DNA from: Anaerosolibacter carboniphilus
GTDB lineage: Bacteria; Bacillota; Clostridia; Peptostreptococcales; Thermotaleaceae
Assembly (NCBI RefSeq): GCF_014205875.1
Contig: NZ_JACHEN010000035.1
Location: forward strand, 1-57,871
Reading direction: 5' to 3'
DNA: 57,871 nucleotides
Shown: one piece after another, positions 16,812 to 26,095 of the stretch
How positions within the stretch are numbered: the stretch's first letter is position 1
Layout of the letters: each line of letters opens with the position of its first letter
The notes under the pieces: model-generated
The model's database searches: none
What the model was told of the DNA's origin: nothing
What the model saw: only the letters and a program-made list of their open reading frames with translations
Program-made: the position numbers and the translations under genes

Positions 16812-17066
16812 ATAAAATAAAAAAACCCCCATCTCCTTTATGCAAGAGACGAGAGTTATATCCCGTGTTACCACTCTTATTGATACAAATTGTATCCACT
16901 CTACACCCCGTTAACGGTGGGTATCCGTTTTACCTACTGGCTTTCAGTAAAAATCTCCGAGGTGCGCTTCAATCAAAGCTGTATATCGGACTTCCACCAA
17001 CTCCGACTCGCTAAAATACTATGCCCAGATCTACTGTCCTCATCACAGATTTATATCTCATTATTG
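16812..17066 (-). promoter_or_regulatory. T-box leader of argS (tRNA-Arg responsive)
   Basis: The minus strand carries the T-box core AGAGTGGTAACACGGG (16877-16862). Beyond it is a terminator stem (CGTCTC / GAGATG plus flanking GC pairs) with a seven-T run near 16825. The Stem I GGTG motif lies around 16996-17006. The specifier position, after TTGAAG, reads CGC (16966-16964), an arginine codon. The same TTGAAG-codon arrangement is seen in the pheST leader. Confidence 0.9.
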
Positions 17067-17072
17067 AGTATT

Positions 17073-17101
17073 AATGTATCATATATTTTTTACCAAATCA
17101 A
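17073..17101 (-). promoter_or_regulatory. Promoter of the argS T-box leader
   Basis: -35 TTGATT (17101-17096) and -10 TACATT (17078-17073) are separated by 17 bp, just upstream of the T-box leader. Divergently, an extended -10 TGTTACAAT at 17142-17150 probably serves the rhomboid gene. Confidence 0.65.
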
Positions 17102-17180
17102 GTTTTTTTATAAGCTTTTTTCATTTTCCCTAGCTTCTATGTGTTACAATAGAATAAATACAAAATTTGGAGGGTTTTTC

Positions 17181-18617
17181 TTGCTTGTAAAAACAACCGC
17201 GCTATTAATGAAATCCTTTATAGAACGAAAAGAGTTTTTTCTCTATCCGTATGGTTCCATCGAAGCCATTACTGATATTGTGCTGCATAAGCAGTTATGG
17301 TTTAAAGAATTTTTTATAGAGTTTATTGATGACCCTGAATTTCTGCAGAGTCCTCTGGAACATCAGAAGAATAGGATTTATCCATCCATTAAGGAGATTC
17401 AATTACGCAATCGTTATAAAAAGCTATTTTTTTATAAAATTCTACTGGTCGAACAAATCGAACATGAGGAACAACTGAATCAATTAAAAGAGCTTCATCA
17501 ATGGATTTCAGAAGAGAAGGTCAACTTTCATCTCATTGTGCTAGACTTATCTACTCTGCAAGTTATTTATCACCAGTCAAACTTTGAGGATGATGAAAAT
17601 ATTCTTCCATCCATCCAGACATGGCTTCCCCAGGTCCCTGTTGAAAATTTGGATAGCATCGATTTGTTGGACATAGAGAGAACGACAAAACAGACAAAGG
17701 GTTATTTCTTCCCTAAAAAAAGATTCTATTTTACAAATGTGCTCTTAGCTATCAATGTTCTAATTTTCATTTATATGTCCATTACTGGAAGCACTACAGA
17801 TTCTGAATACTTAATCGCCTTTGGCGCAAAATATAACCCGCTCATTGCAGCAGGTGAATATTACCGTCTGTTTACCAGCATGTTTCTTCATATTGGTAGT
17901 CCTCATTTGATGTTTAATAGCTATGCATTATATATGTTGGGAAAAGATGTGGAGGCTATTTATGGTACATTTAAGTTTCTTATCATTTACGTATTAGCAG
18001 GACTTTTTGGCAGTCTTGGCAGCTTCTTATTCAGTCATGCCGTTTCTGCTGGGGCATCTGGTGCCATCTTTGGTCTTATAGGCGCCTATATGTACTTTGG
18101 TGTACGCAGACCTGCTATCTTTTCAGCACGATATGGTCTGAATCTTGTATCAATGCTGGTAATCAATATTATTTTTGGTCTTACAGTTCCTGGTATCGAT
18201 AACTTTGCCCATTTAGGAGGTTTTTTAGGTGGTTACTTATCCAGTTGGGCCCTAGGACTCCATAAAGAGAAACTTCTCCAAAAAAAACATATAGTTCCTC
18301 AGATGCTTATCATGCTTTTGATCGTGGGTTCCTTGCTAACGGGTGTAAAAATACAGCAGAGTACATGGGAATATTATTGGTATAAAGGTGTAAAGGAGCT
18401 TCAGCAAGACCACATTACAGAGGGTCAATCCTATCTTGAGAAAGGTGTATCCTTAAATCCTGAAGTAGGAGAATTCTACTATAATCTCGCCTATGTTCAT
18501 TATCGAAAAGGTGATATTCCAACTGCTATAGAATATCTGAATCAAGCTATTTCTCTTGATCCCAAAGATGATAAGGCTCAGGAATTCTTACAAGAACTCA
18601 TTCGTATTCAGCAATAG
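17181..18617 (+). CDS. Rhomboid family intramembrane serine protease with TPR tail
   Basis: A 478-aa protein like B. subtilis YqgP/GluP: a cytosolic N-terminal region (1-190), a rhomboid membrane domain (about 195-380) and C-terminal TPRs (about 405-475). Rhomboids cut transmembrane helices. The catalytic dyad is Ser293 in GASGAIFG and His344 in NFAHLGG. The L1-loop region has HLMFNSYALY. I start it at TTG 17181, 7 nt after GGAGGG. The same frame stays open back into the argS leader, which is not coding. It is followed by a bidirectional terminator. Confidence 0.9.
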   Translation: MLVKTTALLMKSFIERKEFFLYPYGSIEAITDIVLHKQLWFKEFFIEFIDDPEFLQSPLEHQKNRIYPSIKEIQLRNRYKKLFFYKILLVEQIEHEEQLNQLKELHQWISEEKVNFHLIVLDLSTLQVIYHQSNFEDDENILPSIQTWLPQVPVENLDSIDLLDIERTTKQTKGYFFPKKRFYFTNVLLAINVLIFIYMSITGSTTDSEYLIAFGAKYNPLIAAGEYYRLFTSMFLHIGSPHLMFNSYALYMLGKDVEAIYGTFKFLIIYVLAGLFGSLGSFLFSHAVSAGASGAIFGLIGAYMYFGVRRPAIFSARYGLNLVSMLVINIIFGLTVPGIDNFAHLGGFLGGYLSSWALGLHKEKLLQKKHIVPQMLIMLLIVGSLLTGVKIQQSTWEYYWYKGVKELQQDHITEGQSYLEKGVSLNPEVGEFYYNLAYVHYRKGDIPTAIEYLNQAISLDPKDDKAQEFLQELIRIQQ

Positions 18618-18626
18618 AACAATCAA

Positions 18627-18650
18627 AAAAGCAGCCCAACGGCTGCTTTT
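18627..18650. terminator. Bidirectional terminator
   Basis: A 10-bp perfect stem (aaaagcagcc / ggctgctttt) with a CAAC loop lies between the convergent rhomboid and GerMN genes. Confidence 0.9.
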
Positions 18651-18655
18651 ATCTA

Positions 18656-19243
18656 CTATTTATCTGGATATAGTCCTTCCATATACCCAAATGGATGGGT
18701 CATATCAATACCATTGATCTTTTCAACGCTCTTGCCCTCCACAAGTATCTCTACTTCCTCAATTCCATCTAGTACAGTGAGGGTATTCACAATCGCTCCG
18801 ATGGAAAGCAAAGTATCATTGCTGGTTCCTTTTTGGCCTACTAAAAAATCTTTAGACAAATTTACAATCACTTTTTGATTTTGCTTATCAATGGACAGTA
18901 GTTTCGTCCCCTTTGGTATTGGATTCACATAAGCTTGGAAATCTTTAAAATCAATTAATTCTTGAATGACAAATTTCTCAATAGAAATTCCCTTTAACCG
19001 TTCATCATTCTTTTTAATGCTATAGGCTTCATCTACGATATAGGGTTTATCTCTGTGTTTCAAATACAGCACATAATCAATTTCTTCCTCGTTTTGAATC
19101 TCTCCTGTGCCTTTTTCCTCTTGGCTGGTAGTTGGCGGATTGCTATTCTGAGGTGTTTTCTTCTGATCCCCTTTGCTGCACCCTACAAACAACATACTTA
19201 CTACCAAAAGTCCCAATAATAAAAAGAGCATTCTTTTTTTCAT
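18656..19243 (-). CDS. GerMN domain lipoprotein
   Basis: A 195-aa lipoprotein. The N-terminus has a basic start, a hydrophobic stretch and a lipobox ending at Cys22 (LFVGC). A low-complexity linker rich in S/T/E follows (about 25-55), then a GerMN domain (about 75-190) with VNLSKDF and LLSIGAIVNTLTVLDGIEEV. GerMN domains occur in spore-germination proteins such as GerM. The gene probably has a spore or envelope role. Its exact function is not shown. Confidence 0.85.
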   Translation of the reverse strand: MKKRMLFLLLGLLVVSMLFVGCSKGDQKKTPQNSNPPTTSQEEKGTGEIQNEEEIDYVLYLKHRDKPYIVDEAYSIKKNDERLKGISIEKFVIQELIDFKDFQAYVNPIPKGTKLLSIDKQNQKVIVNLSKDFLVGQKGTSNDTLLSIGAIVNTLTVLDGIEEVEILVEGKSVEKINGIDMTHPFGYMEGLYPDK

Positions 19244-19264
19244 TGGTATCCCCCTTTCTTGTCA

Positions 19265-19732
19265 TTAGTACTCTTTCTCTATATATTCCCTAAAATCCTC
19301 TTCATCTAACACCAAAATTCCATGTTTTTTGAGTAAAGCTGCTGTAACACCGTCCCCATCGATCAACAACTTTTGAAAGCTTCCATCGTAAATTCTATTT
19401 TTTCCACAGGATGGGCTTCTAGCTTTTAATATAGCCTTTTTCACGCCATAAAGGGCTGCAATCTTCAATGTCTCCTCTGCCCCTTTCACAAAGGAATCCG
19501 TTAAATCCTCTCCCTCTTTATTTAAGACTCTGGCGCCTTTTTCCAATACTTTGCTTCCATCGCCATCCTTAATTTCACAGGGAATACGGGGTGTGGGTAA
19601 CCCGCCCAGCTGCTCTGGGCATACAAGGATCGCCTTTCCCTCCTTAACTAGTTTTTCAATTTCATCTATTCGTTTACTGCCCCCATCATAGCGGCAGTCG
19701 ACACCTACCAAACAAGCACTGATAAGAATCAT
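19265..19732 (-). CDS. DUF523 domain-containing protein
   Basis: A 155-aa protein with the DUF523 layout: ISACLVGVDCRYDGGSK at the N-terminus, CPEQLGGLPTPRIPCEI in the middle and LKARSPSCG near the end. The conserved cysteines suggest metal or Fe-S binding, but no activity is established. The start is the ATG at 19732, 8 nt after GAGAGGGG. A longer frame from 19750 would overlap the next gene's stop. Confidence 0.88.
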   Translation of the reverse strand: MILISACLVGVDCRYDGGSKRIDEIEKLVKEGKAILVCPEQLGGLPTPRIPCEIKDGDGSKVLEKGARVLNKEGEDLTDSFVKGAEETLKIAALYGVKKAILKARSPSCGKNRIYDGSFQKLLIDGDGVTAALLKKHGILVLDEEDFREYIEKEY

Positions 19733-19746
19733 AAACGCTTCCCCTC

Positions 19747-20103
19747 TCACTTCTTCTTTTTCTTGTTTAATATCTGGGCGATCTCATTTTGAATAATATG
19801 CTCATCCATAGGTAAGAGCGTTCTATTATCCCGCTTGCTCTTATAGTATTCTACTCCAGCAGCATGGGCTTTTTCCATGGCACCTTTATCATCAGGTTTT
19901 TTGGCTAATTCCCTAAGCTGAGCTTTATATTCTTCTAAGAGAACAAGATTTTGTTTCATTCTACTAATAACAATTAATATTGCCGATGCAACTCCTAGCA
20001 AAATTCCTAACATCGTCATCCATGAATTTTCCCAAACAGATCCCAGATAGAGTACAAAGAAACATAAAAGCAACAGAATAAATCCAGCCAATCTGCCAAT
20101 CAT
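19747..20103 (-). CDS. Hypothetical membrane-anchored protein
   Basis: A 118-aa protein with two N-terminal hydrophobic segments (AGFILLLLCFFVLYLGS, about 6-22, and MLGILLGVASAILIVIS, about 31-47). A charged cytosolic tail ends in KKKKK. No family is recognised. It lies 17 nt after mutS2 and overlaps the region upstream of the DUF523 gene, so it is probably co-transcribed with both. Confidence 0.7.
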   Translation of the reverse strand: MIGRLAGFILLLLCFFVLYLGSVWENSWMTMLGILLGVASAILIVISRMKQNLVLLEEYKAQLRELAKKPDDKGAMEKAHAAGVEYYKSKRDNRTLLPMDEHIIQNEIAQILNKKKKK

Positions 20104-20119
20104 TCCCCCACACTCCTGT

Positions 20120-22498
20120 CTATTTTAGTTCTACTACAGTTACGCCTGCGCCGCCTTCACCATAGGCACCTTCTCTGGAAGACTTCACATGCTTATGCCC
20201 TTTCAACAATTGCTTGATCCCATCCTTCAACACGCCGGTGCCTTTCCCATGGATAATGGTAACCTCTTGAATTCCTGCAAGATAAGCATCATCCAGATAC
20301 TTATCCGTATTTAACAGAGCTTCCTCTAAAAGTTGACCCCTCAGATCAATGGAGGTTCTAATATTTTCCGCCTTACTCTTCACGATCTTGCCTGTTCCAG
20401 TTTTCTTTCCCTTTTCCTTTTCTTCTCTATCCAATCTCAAATTCTCAATATTTACATTGATTTTCATAATGCCAACCTGTACTGTTAAATCTCCATTGGC
20501 ATCAGGTACTGTCACCACATTCCCTTTTTGGTTTAAAGTCAAGATCATTACTGTATCTCCTGGTTTTAACTGCTTTGGTGGTTTTGTATTTACACCCAAG
20601 GATACACCTAAGCCAAGGCCCTCATCTACTTGACCTAATTTTTCTCTTAGACCCTTTCTAGCCTCTTCAATTCTCCGATTTTTTTCCTTCTCCTCCACTT
20701 CTTGAGACAAGGTTCTCAGTTCCTTGATGATTTGATCTGCATCCTCTTTCGCTTCTTTTAATATCCTCCTTGCTTCTTCCCGAGCCTCCCGTAGCGTCTT
20801 CTCTCGTTGTTCCTCCAGCTTTTCACTTTTTCTATCATATTCCTCTTTTTGCTGTTGGATTGCTAGTTTCAGACGAATCGCATTATCTCGCTCCTGCTCC
20901 GCCTTCTGTTTATCTTTTTCAATGGTGGTTAGTAAATCTTCAAAAGCGATATCTTCATTGGAAATCGACTCTTTCGCCTTATCAATGATGTATTCTCCTA
21001 ATCCGAGCCGCTTTGAGATTTCAAAGGCATTGGATTTTCCTGGCACACCGATTAACAGCTTGTAGGTAGGACTCAAGGTTTCCACATCAAATTCCACCGA
21101 AGCATTTTGTACCCCCTTGGTGGTTAGGGCATATTGCTTTAATTCCGTATAGTGGGTGGTGGCGATGGTTTTTACTCCCAGTCCGTATAAGTGATCCAAA
21201 ATGGCAATGGCCAAGGCAGCCCCTTCCGTTGGATCTGTTCCTGCCCCCAGCTCATCCAATAAAATCAGAGAATTTTTCTCCACTTGCCCAAGAATTTCAA
21301 CGATATTGGTCATATGGGATGAAAATGTACTCAAGCTTTGTTCAATGCTCTGTTCATCTCCGATATCAGCAAACACTTGATTAAAAATTGCAAGTTCTGT
21401 ACCGAAGTCCCCAGGCACATTAAGCCCTGATTGGGCCATTAATGTAAAAAGTCCAACTGTTTTTAGTGTTACAGTTTTACCACCCGTATTGGGACCTGTA
21501 ATAATCAATGTGCTAAATTCATCCCCATTCCAAATATTCGTTGGTACAACTTTTTTCTCATCAAGCAAAGGATGCCTTCCATTTTTGATCCGCAAATATC
21601 CTCTGTTATTCAATTTAGGTTCTATTGCTCTCATTTTTACTGATAGTCTGCCTTTGGCAAAAATGAAATCTAATCTCTTTAAAATTTCCTGATTAGAACG
21701 TATTTCAGTACTTTTATCTCCTACAAAAGCCGTTAATTCCCTTAAAATTCGTTCAATTTCAATCTGTTCTTTGATTTTCAATTCTCTCAACTCGTTGTTT
21801 AACTCTACAACAGCCATTGGCTCGACAAATAAGGTAGCGCCACTGGAAGACTGGTCGTGAATCAACCCTGGAACATTTCCACGGTGCTCTTGTTTTACGG
21901 GCACCACATACCGATCCTGCCGCTGAGTTACAATGGCATCCTGAAGATACTTTTGCATAGTACTTGATGAAGTAATACTGTTTAATTTATTCCGAATTGC
22001 TGTATGCTTCGATTCCATCTGCCTTCTGATGCTTCTTAGCTCTGGGCTGGCATGATCAGAAATCTCTTCATCACTGATAATACACTCATTAATGCGATCC
22101 TCAATGTTCTTCATGGTACTGATCTGCCCTACATACCCCTCAATAATAGGATACTTCCCTTCACCTTCCTTAGATTCCTTAAACATGGTCTTTAGCTTTC
22201 TTCCAGCCCGTAATGTATCGCTGACCTCTAGCAACTGTCCAGGATACAAGAAGGATCCGATTTCTGCTCTCCGCACATGATAAGATAGATCATGGACTCC
22301 ACCCAAGGATACATTTCCTCTCTGAATCAAAACACTGGCAGCTTCACTGGTTTCCTTCTGCCATTCTATTACATTCTCCAAATTTACGGAGGGTTCTAAT
22401 TTCTCGGCTAGTTCTCTTCCAAGGCTGGATTCAACCTTTTCCAGAAGCATATCTCTAATTTTTTCATATTCCAACACTCTTAATGTCCTTGTATTCAT
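20120..22498 (-). CDS. mutS2: MutS2 family ATPase/endonuclease
   Basis: A 792-aa MutS2. It has a MutS core domain III (about 1-290), an ABC-type ATPase with Walker A TGPNTGGKT, and the DELGAGTDPTEGAAL Walker B region. A long coiled coil (about 510-640) precedes a C-terminal Smr nuclease domain (DLRGQLLEEAL, IIHGKGTGVLK). Family members suppress recombination or act on stalled, collided ribosomes. The ATG at 22498 follows GAGGAGAGG. Its position near zapA and pheT matches the B. subtilis arrangement. Confidence 0.96.
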   Translation of the reverse strand: MNTRTLRVLEYEKIRDMLLEKVESSLGRELAEKLEPSVNLENVIEWQKETSEAASVLIQRGNVSLGGVHDLSYHVRRAEIGSFLYPGQLLEVSDTLRAGRKLKTMFKESKEGEGKYPIIEGYVGQISTMKNIEDRINECIISDEEISDHASPELRSIRRQMESKHTAIRNKLNSITSSSTMQKYLQDAIVTQRQDRYVVPVKQEHRGNVPGLIHDQSSSGATLFVEPMAVVELNNELRELKIKEQIEIERILRELTAFVGDKSTEIRSNQEILKRLDFIFAKGRLSVKMRAIEPKLNNRGYLRIKNGRHPLLDEKKVVPTNIWNGDEFSTLIITGPNTGGKTVTLKTVGLFTLMAQSGLNVPGDFGTELAIFNQVFADIGDEQSIEQSLSTFSSHMTNIVEILGQVEKNSLILLDELGAGTDPTEGAALAIAILDHLYGLGVKTIATTHYTELKQYALTTKGVQNASVEFDVETLSPTYKLLIGVPGKSNAFEISKRLGLGEYIIDKAKESISNEDIAFEDLLTTIEKDKQKAEQERDNAIRLKLAIQQQKEEYDRKSEKLEEQREKTLREAREEARRILKEAKEDADQIIKELRTLSQEVEEKEKNRRIEEARKGLREKLGQVDEGLGLGVSLGVNTKPPKQLKPGDTVMILTLNQKGNVVTVPDANGDLTVQVGIMKINVNIENLRLDREEKEKGKKTGTGKIVKSKAENIRTSIDLRGQLLEEALLNTDKYLDDAYLAGIQEVTIIHGKGTGVLKDGIKQLLKGHKHVKSSREGAYGEGGAGVTVVELK

Positions 22499-22539
22499 TT
22501 TCCTCTCCTCATACTTTCTATTTGCTATCAAAAGGGTAA

Positions 22540-25008
22540 TTATTGTACGCCTCTATAAAAATGACCTTTCGTCAATCCACGTTCCCGCATTTCCTTTAAA
22601 AACGCTTCTGCCGCAGCAGTCATCATCCCCCTTTGAAGAACCTGTCCATAGGCTTCCATCATCTTCTCAATTTGATGTTCATCCTCTATCGTAAGATGAA
22701 TTCTTAAATTTCCTACACCTCCATCTAATATCTCTTGGATATGCTCTATGAGGCATAGACTTTGAGAATTGAGTATATGAGTTCTACATTGACGATCCAT
22801 CATGACTGGAAAAATCATACCCTTGCGATCCTTTAAGCCTAAACTACTATTTCTACATAGATTGCAGTTCTCCTGCTGACCCTTCTTGTTAAGAACAGCT
22901 GTCGTTGGACAATGCCGCATGATCATTAAAGGCAAATGACCTTGTACGATAACTTCCCCAGGGATAGGCACTTTCTCCATGATCTCTTTGATCTGCTTTA
23001 GCGTCAGTTCCGGAGATAAAGCAGCCTCCTCAACGCCCCATTCATGCAATAACATTAAAGCCCCATTATTAAATACATTTAGGGAGAAATCTCCATAGAT
23101 GTGCTCTACCCCCATATCCCTGGCTACCTTTACGATTCCTAAGTTGGAGGCCATGATTCCTTTTACCTGATTTCGGTTTTTGGATAAAAACGTCTTGATA
23201 TCTCTTAACTCCTCATCAGTAGTTATTCTTGAGAAGGAAGGTACGAGCTCCACCTCATGATTTTTCGCCAATTGACTGGCATCCTCCAGGGTGTCAAAAT
23301 CCGTATAATAAATACGATTTACTGAAAACCGAAGTACAGCTTTAAGCTGCGTTAAATTATTAACGGATACCCTTAAGCTTACTTCAGATCTTTGTTCCCC
23401 TCTGGAAACGACAAACCATTGATCCATCTTCTTTCTTAACTCCCTTGTCTCAACTGGTTGTCTTCCATTGTGATTTGCTCTTAAATCATCCAATTGCTTA
23501 ATAGCATCTCTTCGCAATCCATTTAATTCTCCTATGGGAATAATTCCATCTCCATCCAATTGAACTTCTAAACTTTCGAATACATAGGGCGTATTTCCAA
23601 GCTTCATGAGCTGTTCTCGAACCCTTTCTTCCTCTGTTGGCCTTTTTAGAGCCCTCTCTACCTGATATTCTCCCCGAATTTCCACATAATGCCCTTCTTG
23701 ATCCCAAAGAGTCAGTAAAATATGCTCCCCTATTTTTCCATGAAAGGCTCCCTCAATAGGTATTTTTCTTTCTATTCTTTCAAAACTTTCCCTAGCCCGT
23801 TGGAACAGACTGATATCAGAGGTTTTATAAACGAATTGTCCCTTTGATACAGAATGCTTAAAGTTTACTTGGATAATTTCTTTTGCATTCCCCGTCTCTC
23901 TTTTTTCACCTCTTACAGTCAAGACTTCCACGATAGCCCCTGGACTATCGCCTTTTTCTGTCCATATCTCTATGCCATCGCCCTTTCGTAATTCATCGGT
24001 GAGCTTGATTTCAACCTTCTGCTTATTCTTATCATAGCCTACAACTTCTCCGATTTTTATTCCCCGATTGCTAGGCTTCTCAAAACTCATGATTTTCTTT
24101 CCGTAATCCCCCAAAATATAACCTTTGGTAAATTTACGGTTGAAAATTTGCTCCACATCTTTCAATGTAGCTGAATCAAGTTTAGGCTTGGATTTATTCA
24201 TGGTATATTGGTCAATGGCCTTACGATAGGCACCTACAACAGTGGCTACGTATTCTGCTCTTTTTAGTCGCCCTTCAATCTTTAGAGATTTCACACCCGT
24301 ATCTACGATTTGATGAATATTCTCTAATGTATTTAGATCCCTTGGGCTCAATAAATAATCTCCATCCTCATTCTTAAATACCTCTCCATTTCTCATATTG
24401 ATGAGCTGGTAAGGCATTCTACAAGGTTGGGCACACCGCCCACGATTTCCGCTTCGCCCACCGATCATACTGCTCATCAAGCACTGGCCTGAATAACAAA
24501 TACAAAGAGCACCATGAACAAATACCTCAATATCAGCTTTACAGTTATCCTGAACCTGTTTGATTTCTTCCACCGACATTTCCCTTGCCAGTACAACCCG
24601 CTGAAAGCCCAACTCTTCCAAGAGCTTTACCCCCTCTAAGTTGTGGACTGACATTTGGGTGCTGGCATGAATCTCAAAATCAGGAAAAAGATCACGGATA
24701 AGCTTTGCCGCACCAAGATCCTGTACGATGACTGCATCTACATCATGATTGTATAAAAATGATATATAGGTTGTGAAATCCTTTAATTCATCATTGGATA
24801 CCAGGGTATTTACGGTTACAAATACTTTTACTCCTCGTATATGACAATAGCTTACAGCTTTTATAAGCTCTTCATCATCAAAGTTATTTGCACTTTGTCT
24901 TGCACTAAAGGACTTTCCTCCTAAATATATGGCATCGGCACCATTCTGCACTGCGGCTACCAATGCTTCCCAACTTCCCGCTGGCGCTAGCAATTCTATT
25001 TCTCTCAA
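22540..25008 (-). CDS. U32 family peptidase with DUF3656 (RlhA-like)
   Basis: An 822-aa protein. It has an N-terminal U32 domain (ELLAPAGSWEALVAAVQNGA; signature around 165-205 with VHGALCICYSGQCLMSS and GRCAQPCR). A central DUF3656-like region and a second U32-like half follow. The architecture matches E. coli RlhA, which is needed for 23S rRNA cytidine hydroxylation. The tyrosine/cysteine set is compatible, but the activity is inferred. I start it at TTG 25008, 9 nt after AGGGG. The longer frame from 25053 begins inside the hairpin repeat element. Confidence 0.88.
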   Translation of the reverse strand: MREIELLAPAGSWEALVAAVQNGADAIYLGGKSFSARQSANNFDDEELIKAVSYCHIRGVKVFVTVNTLVSNDELKDFTTYISFLYNHDVDAVIVQDLGAAKLIRDLFPDFEIHASTQMSVHNLEGVKLLEELGFQRVVLAREMSVEEIKQVQDNCKADIEVFVHGALCICYSGQCLMSSMIGGRSGNRGRCAQPCRMPYQLINMRNGEVFKNEDGDYLLSPRDLNTLENIHQIVDTGVKSLKIEGRLKRAEYVATVVGAYRKAIDQYTMNKSKPKLDSATLKDVEQIFNRKFTKGYILGDYGKKIMSFEKPSNRGIKIGEVVGYDKNKQKVEIKLTDELRKGDGIEIWTEKGDSPGAIVEVLTVRGEKRETGNAKEIIQVNFKHSVSKGQFVYKTSDISLFQRARESFERIERKIPIEGAFHGKIGEHILLTLWDQEGHYVEIRGEYQVERALKRPTEEERVREQLMKLGNTPYVFESLEVQLDGDGIIPIGELNGLRRDAIKQLDDLRANHNGRQPVETRELRKKMDQWFVVSRGEQRSEVSLRVSVNNLTQLKAVLRFSVNRIYYTDFDTLEDASQLAKNHEVELVPSFSRITTDEELRDIKTFLSKNRNQVKGIMASNLGIVKVARDMGVEHIYGDFSLNVFNNGALMLLHEWGVEEAALSPELTLKQIKEIMEKVPIPGEVIVQGHLPLMIMRHCPTTAVLNKKGQQENCNLCRNSSLGLKDRKGMIFPVMMDRQCRTHILNSQSLCLIEHIQEILDGGVGNLRIHLTIEDEHQIEKMMEAYGQVLQRGMMTAAAEAFLKEMRERGLTKGHFYRGVQ

Positions 25009-25042
25009 GTGTTTCAACCCCTGTTTATAATTTATGTTCAAT

Positions 25043-25203
25043 AAAAAAGGCACACTACGTGTGCTTCGCTAGGGGAACCTAGTTCCCCTTCGACGGCTGC
25101 CAAGCAGCCTGAGCACCCCTCTGACTGCGGCATGGGAATATTTCCCCTGCACCCCTGTTTTTTTATAGTATAAGAAAGTATACCTTCTTATACTATAAAA
25201 AAA
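25043..25203. repeat. Multi-hairpin dispersed element, copy 1
   Basis: A non-coding element of about 160 bp that is nearly identical to 31300-31458. It consists of consecutive hairpins: H1 gcacac-tac-gtgtgc (25050-25064); H2 aggggaac-cta-gttcccct (25071-25089); H3 ggctgc-caa-gcagcc (25095-25109); H4 gggaa-tat-ttccc (25134-25146), closed by GCA/TGC; and H5, a 19-bp stem (25158-25176 with 25185-25203). It begins where the zapA terminator's T run ends, read on the minus strand. It ends about 35 nt before the U32 peptidase start. Confidence 0.9.
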
Positions 25204-25231
25204 GTAGCAATATTATTATATCACTACTTTT
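25197..25231 (-). terminator. Terminator of zapA
   Basis: An 8-bp stem (aaaagtag / ctactttt) with a long AT loop, and seven T residues on the minus strand. The T run is shared with the first arm of hairpin H5 of the adjacent repeat element. Confidence 0.75.
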
Positions 25232-25254
25232 AGCATACTATAAAACCCATAGAA

Positions 25255-25827
25255 TTATTTTTTCCCTTCTCCATCAAAGCCCTCTATGTAAGCTTCCAGT
25301 TCTTTTCTAGATTGTACATATTTAATCTGCATTTCAAATAGTTTGTTTTGTAAATCCTCATTCATTTTTCTAATCGTCTCAATCTCTTGCTCCTTTTCAG
25401 ACAAAGCCTCTTTCAATTCTCTATTTTCAAAAAGCAGTTCCTGGCTCTCCTGTTCCATACAAGTGGCATTTCGTAAATCTTCTTCCAATCGTTGAATAAT
25501 TTCAATATATTCTTGATTCTGACCTTCCGCCTCAGCTGTCGCAACCGCCAGCTGATTGCGCACCTGGTCCAATTCATATAAGGGTTGTAATGCTTCCTTT
25601 TCCAATGCTTCCAATTGAGATTTCGTCTTAAAATACTCATCGGCTATGTTTACGGAAGTTAATACTGCTGCCATAGCAGTACTTAGCTTCTTACTTTGCT
25701 TCGCAATGACCACCATCTTATCATCAACATAATTTGCGACCTTCTGCATGTATTCCCGGGGCTCAGTACCAACCAGGGTATATTCTTGCCCATTGATCCG
25801 CACAACGACCTTGCTTTTGTTGCTCAT
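25255..25827 (-). CDS. zapA: Cell division protein ZapA with long coiled-coil extension
   Basis: A 190-aa ZapA-type protein. The first 95 residues are the ZapA domain (VVVRINGQEYTLVGTEPREY, KLSTAMAAVLTSVNIADEYF). ZapA binds FtsZ and bundles Z-ring filaments. Typical ZapA is 85-110 aa. Here a strongly charged coiled coil (about 75-180) doubles the length, a form seen in Clostridia. The ATG at 25827 follows GGAGAG. The order pheT-zapA-mutS2 is conserved in Firmicutes. Bases 25828-26052 upstream hold no gene I can support. Confidence 0.9.
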   Translation of the reverse strand: MSNKSKVVVRINGQEYTLVGTEPREYMQKVANYVDDKMVVIAKQSKKLSTAMAAVLTSVNIADEYFKTKSQLEALEKEALQPLYELDQVRNQLAVATAEAEGQNQEYIEIIQRLEEDLRNATCMEQESQELLFENRELKEALSEKEQEIETIRKMNEDLQNKLFEMQIKYVQSRKELEAYIEGFDGEGKK

Positions 25828-26052
25828 CAATATCTCTCCTTCTATGGATTGGAGTCCCTATATTAATTCTGTAAAAGAATAGCATTTCCTTCTTTTTTTT
25901 ACATACCGTGGGAATTTCTATAGATTTCTTCTGACTCATAAATATATAGTACTATTATATTACATCCTTGACATGAAATAAATACTGCCATTGGCTTATA
26001 TCCATGAAATTTCGTAGGTATATCTATCCAATTATGTTCTGAAGGGATGAAT

Positions 26053-26095
26053 AAACTAAAATAGATCCGGCAGTAATCTGCCGGACCTATTTTAG
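26053..26095 (-). terminator. Terminator of pheST
   Basis: A long stem (aactaaaatagatccggcag pairing with ctgccgga-cctattttagt, with one mismatch) around a TAAT loop. The pheT stop codon (26094-26092) lies within the stem. Confidence 0.8.

Noticed and set aside
16890..17180. Upstream extension of the rhomboid frame
   Set aside because: It runs antisense through the argS T-box and promoter. A good ribosome-binding site places the start at TTG 17181.
25413..25640. 75-residue frame inside zapA in another reading frame
   Set aside because: It is a shadow of the coiled-coil coding region, with no start signals of its own.
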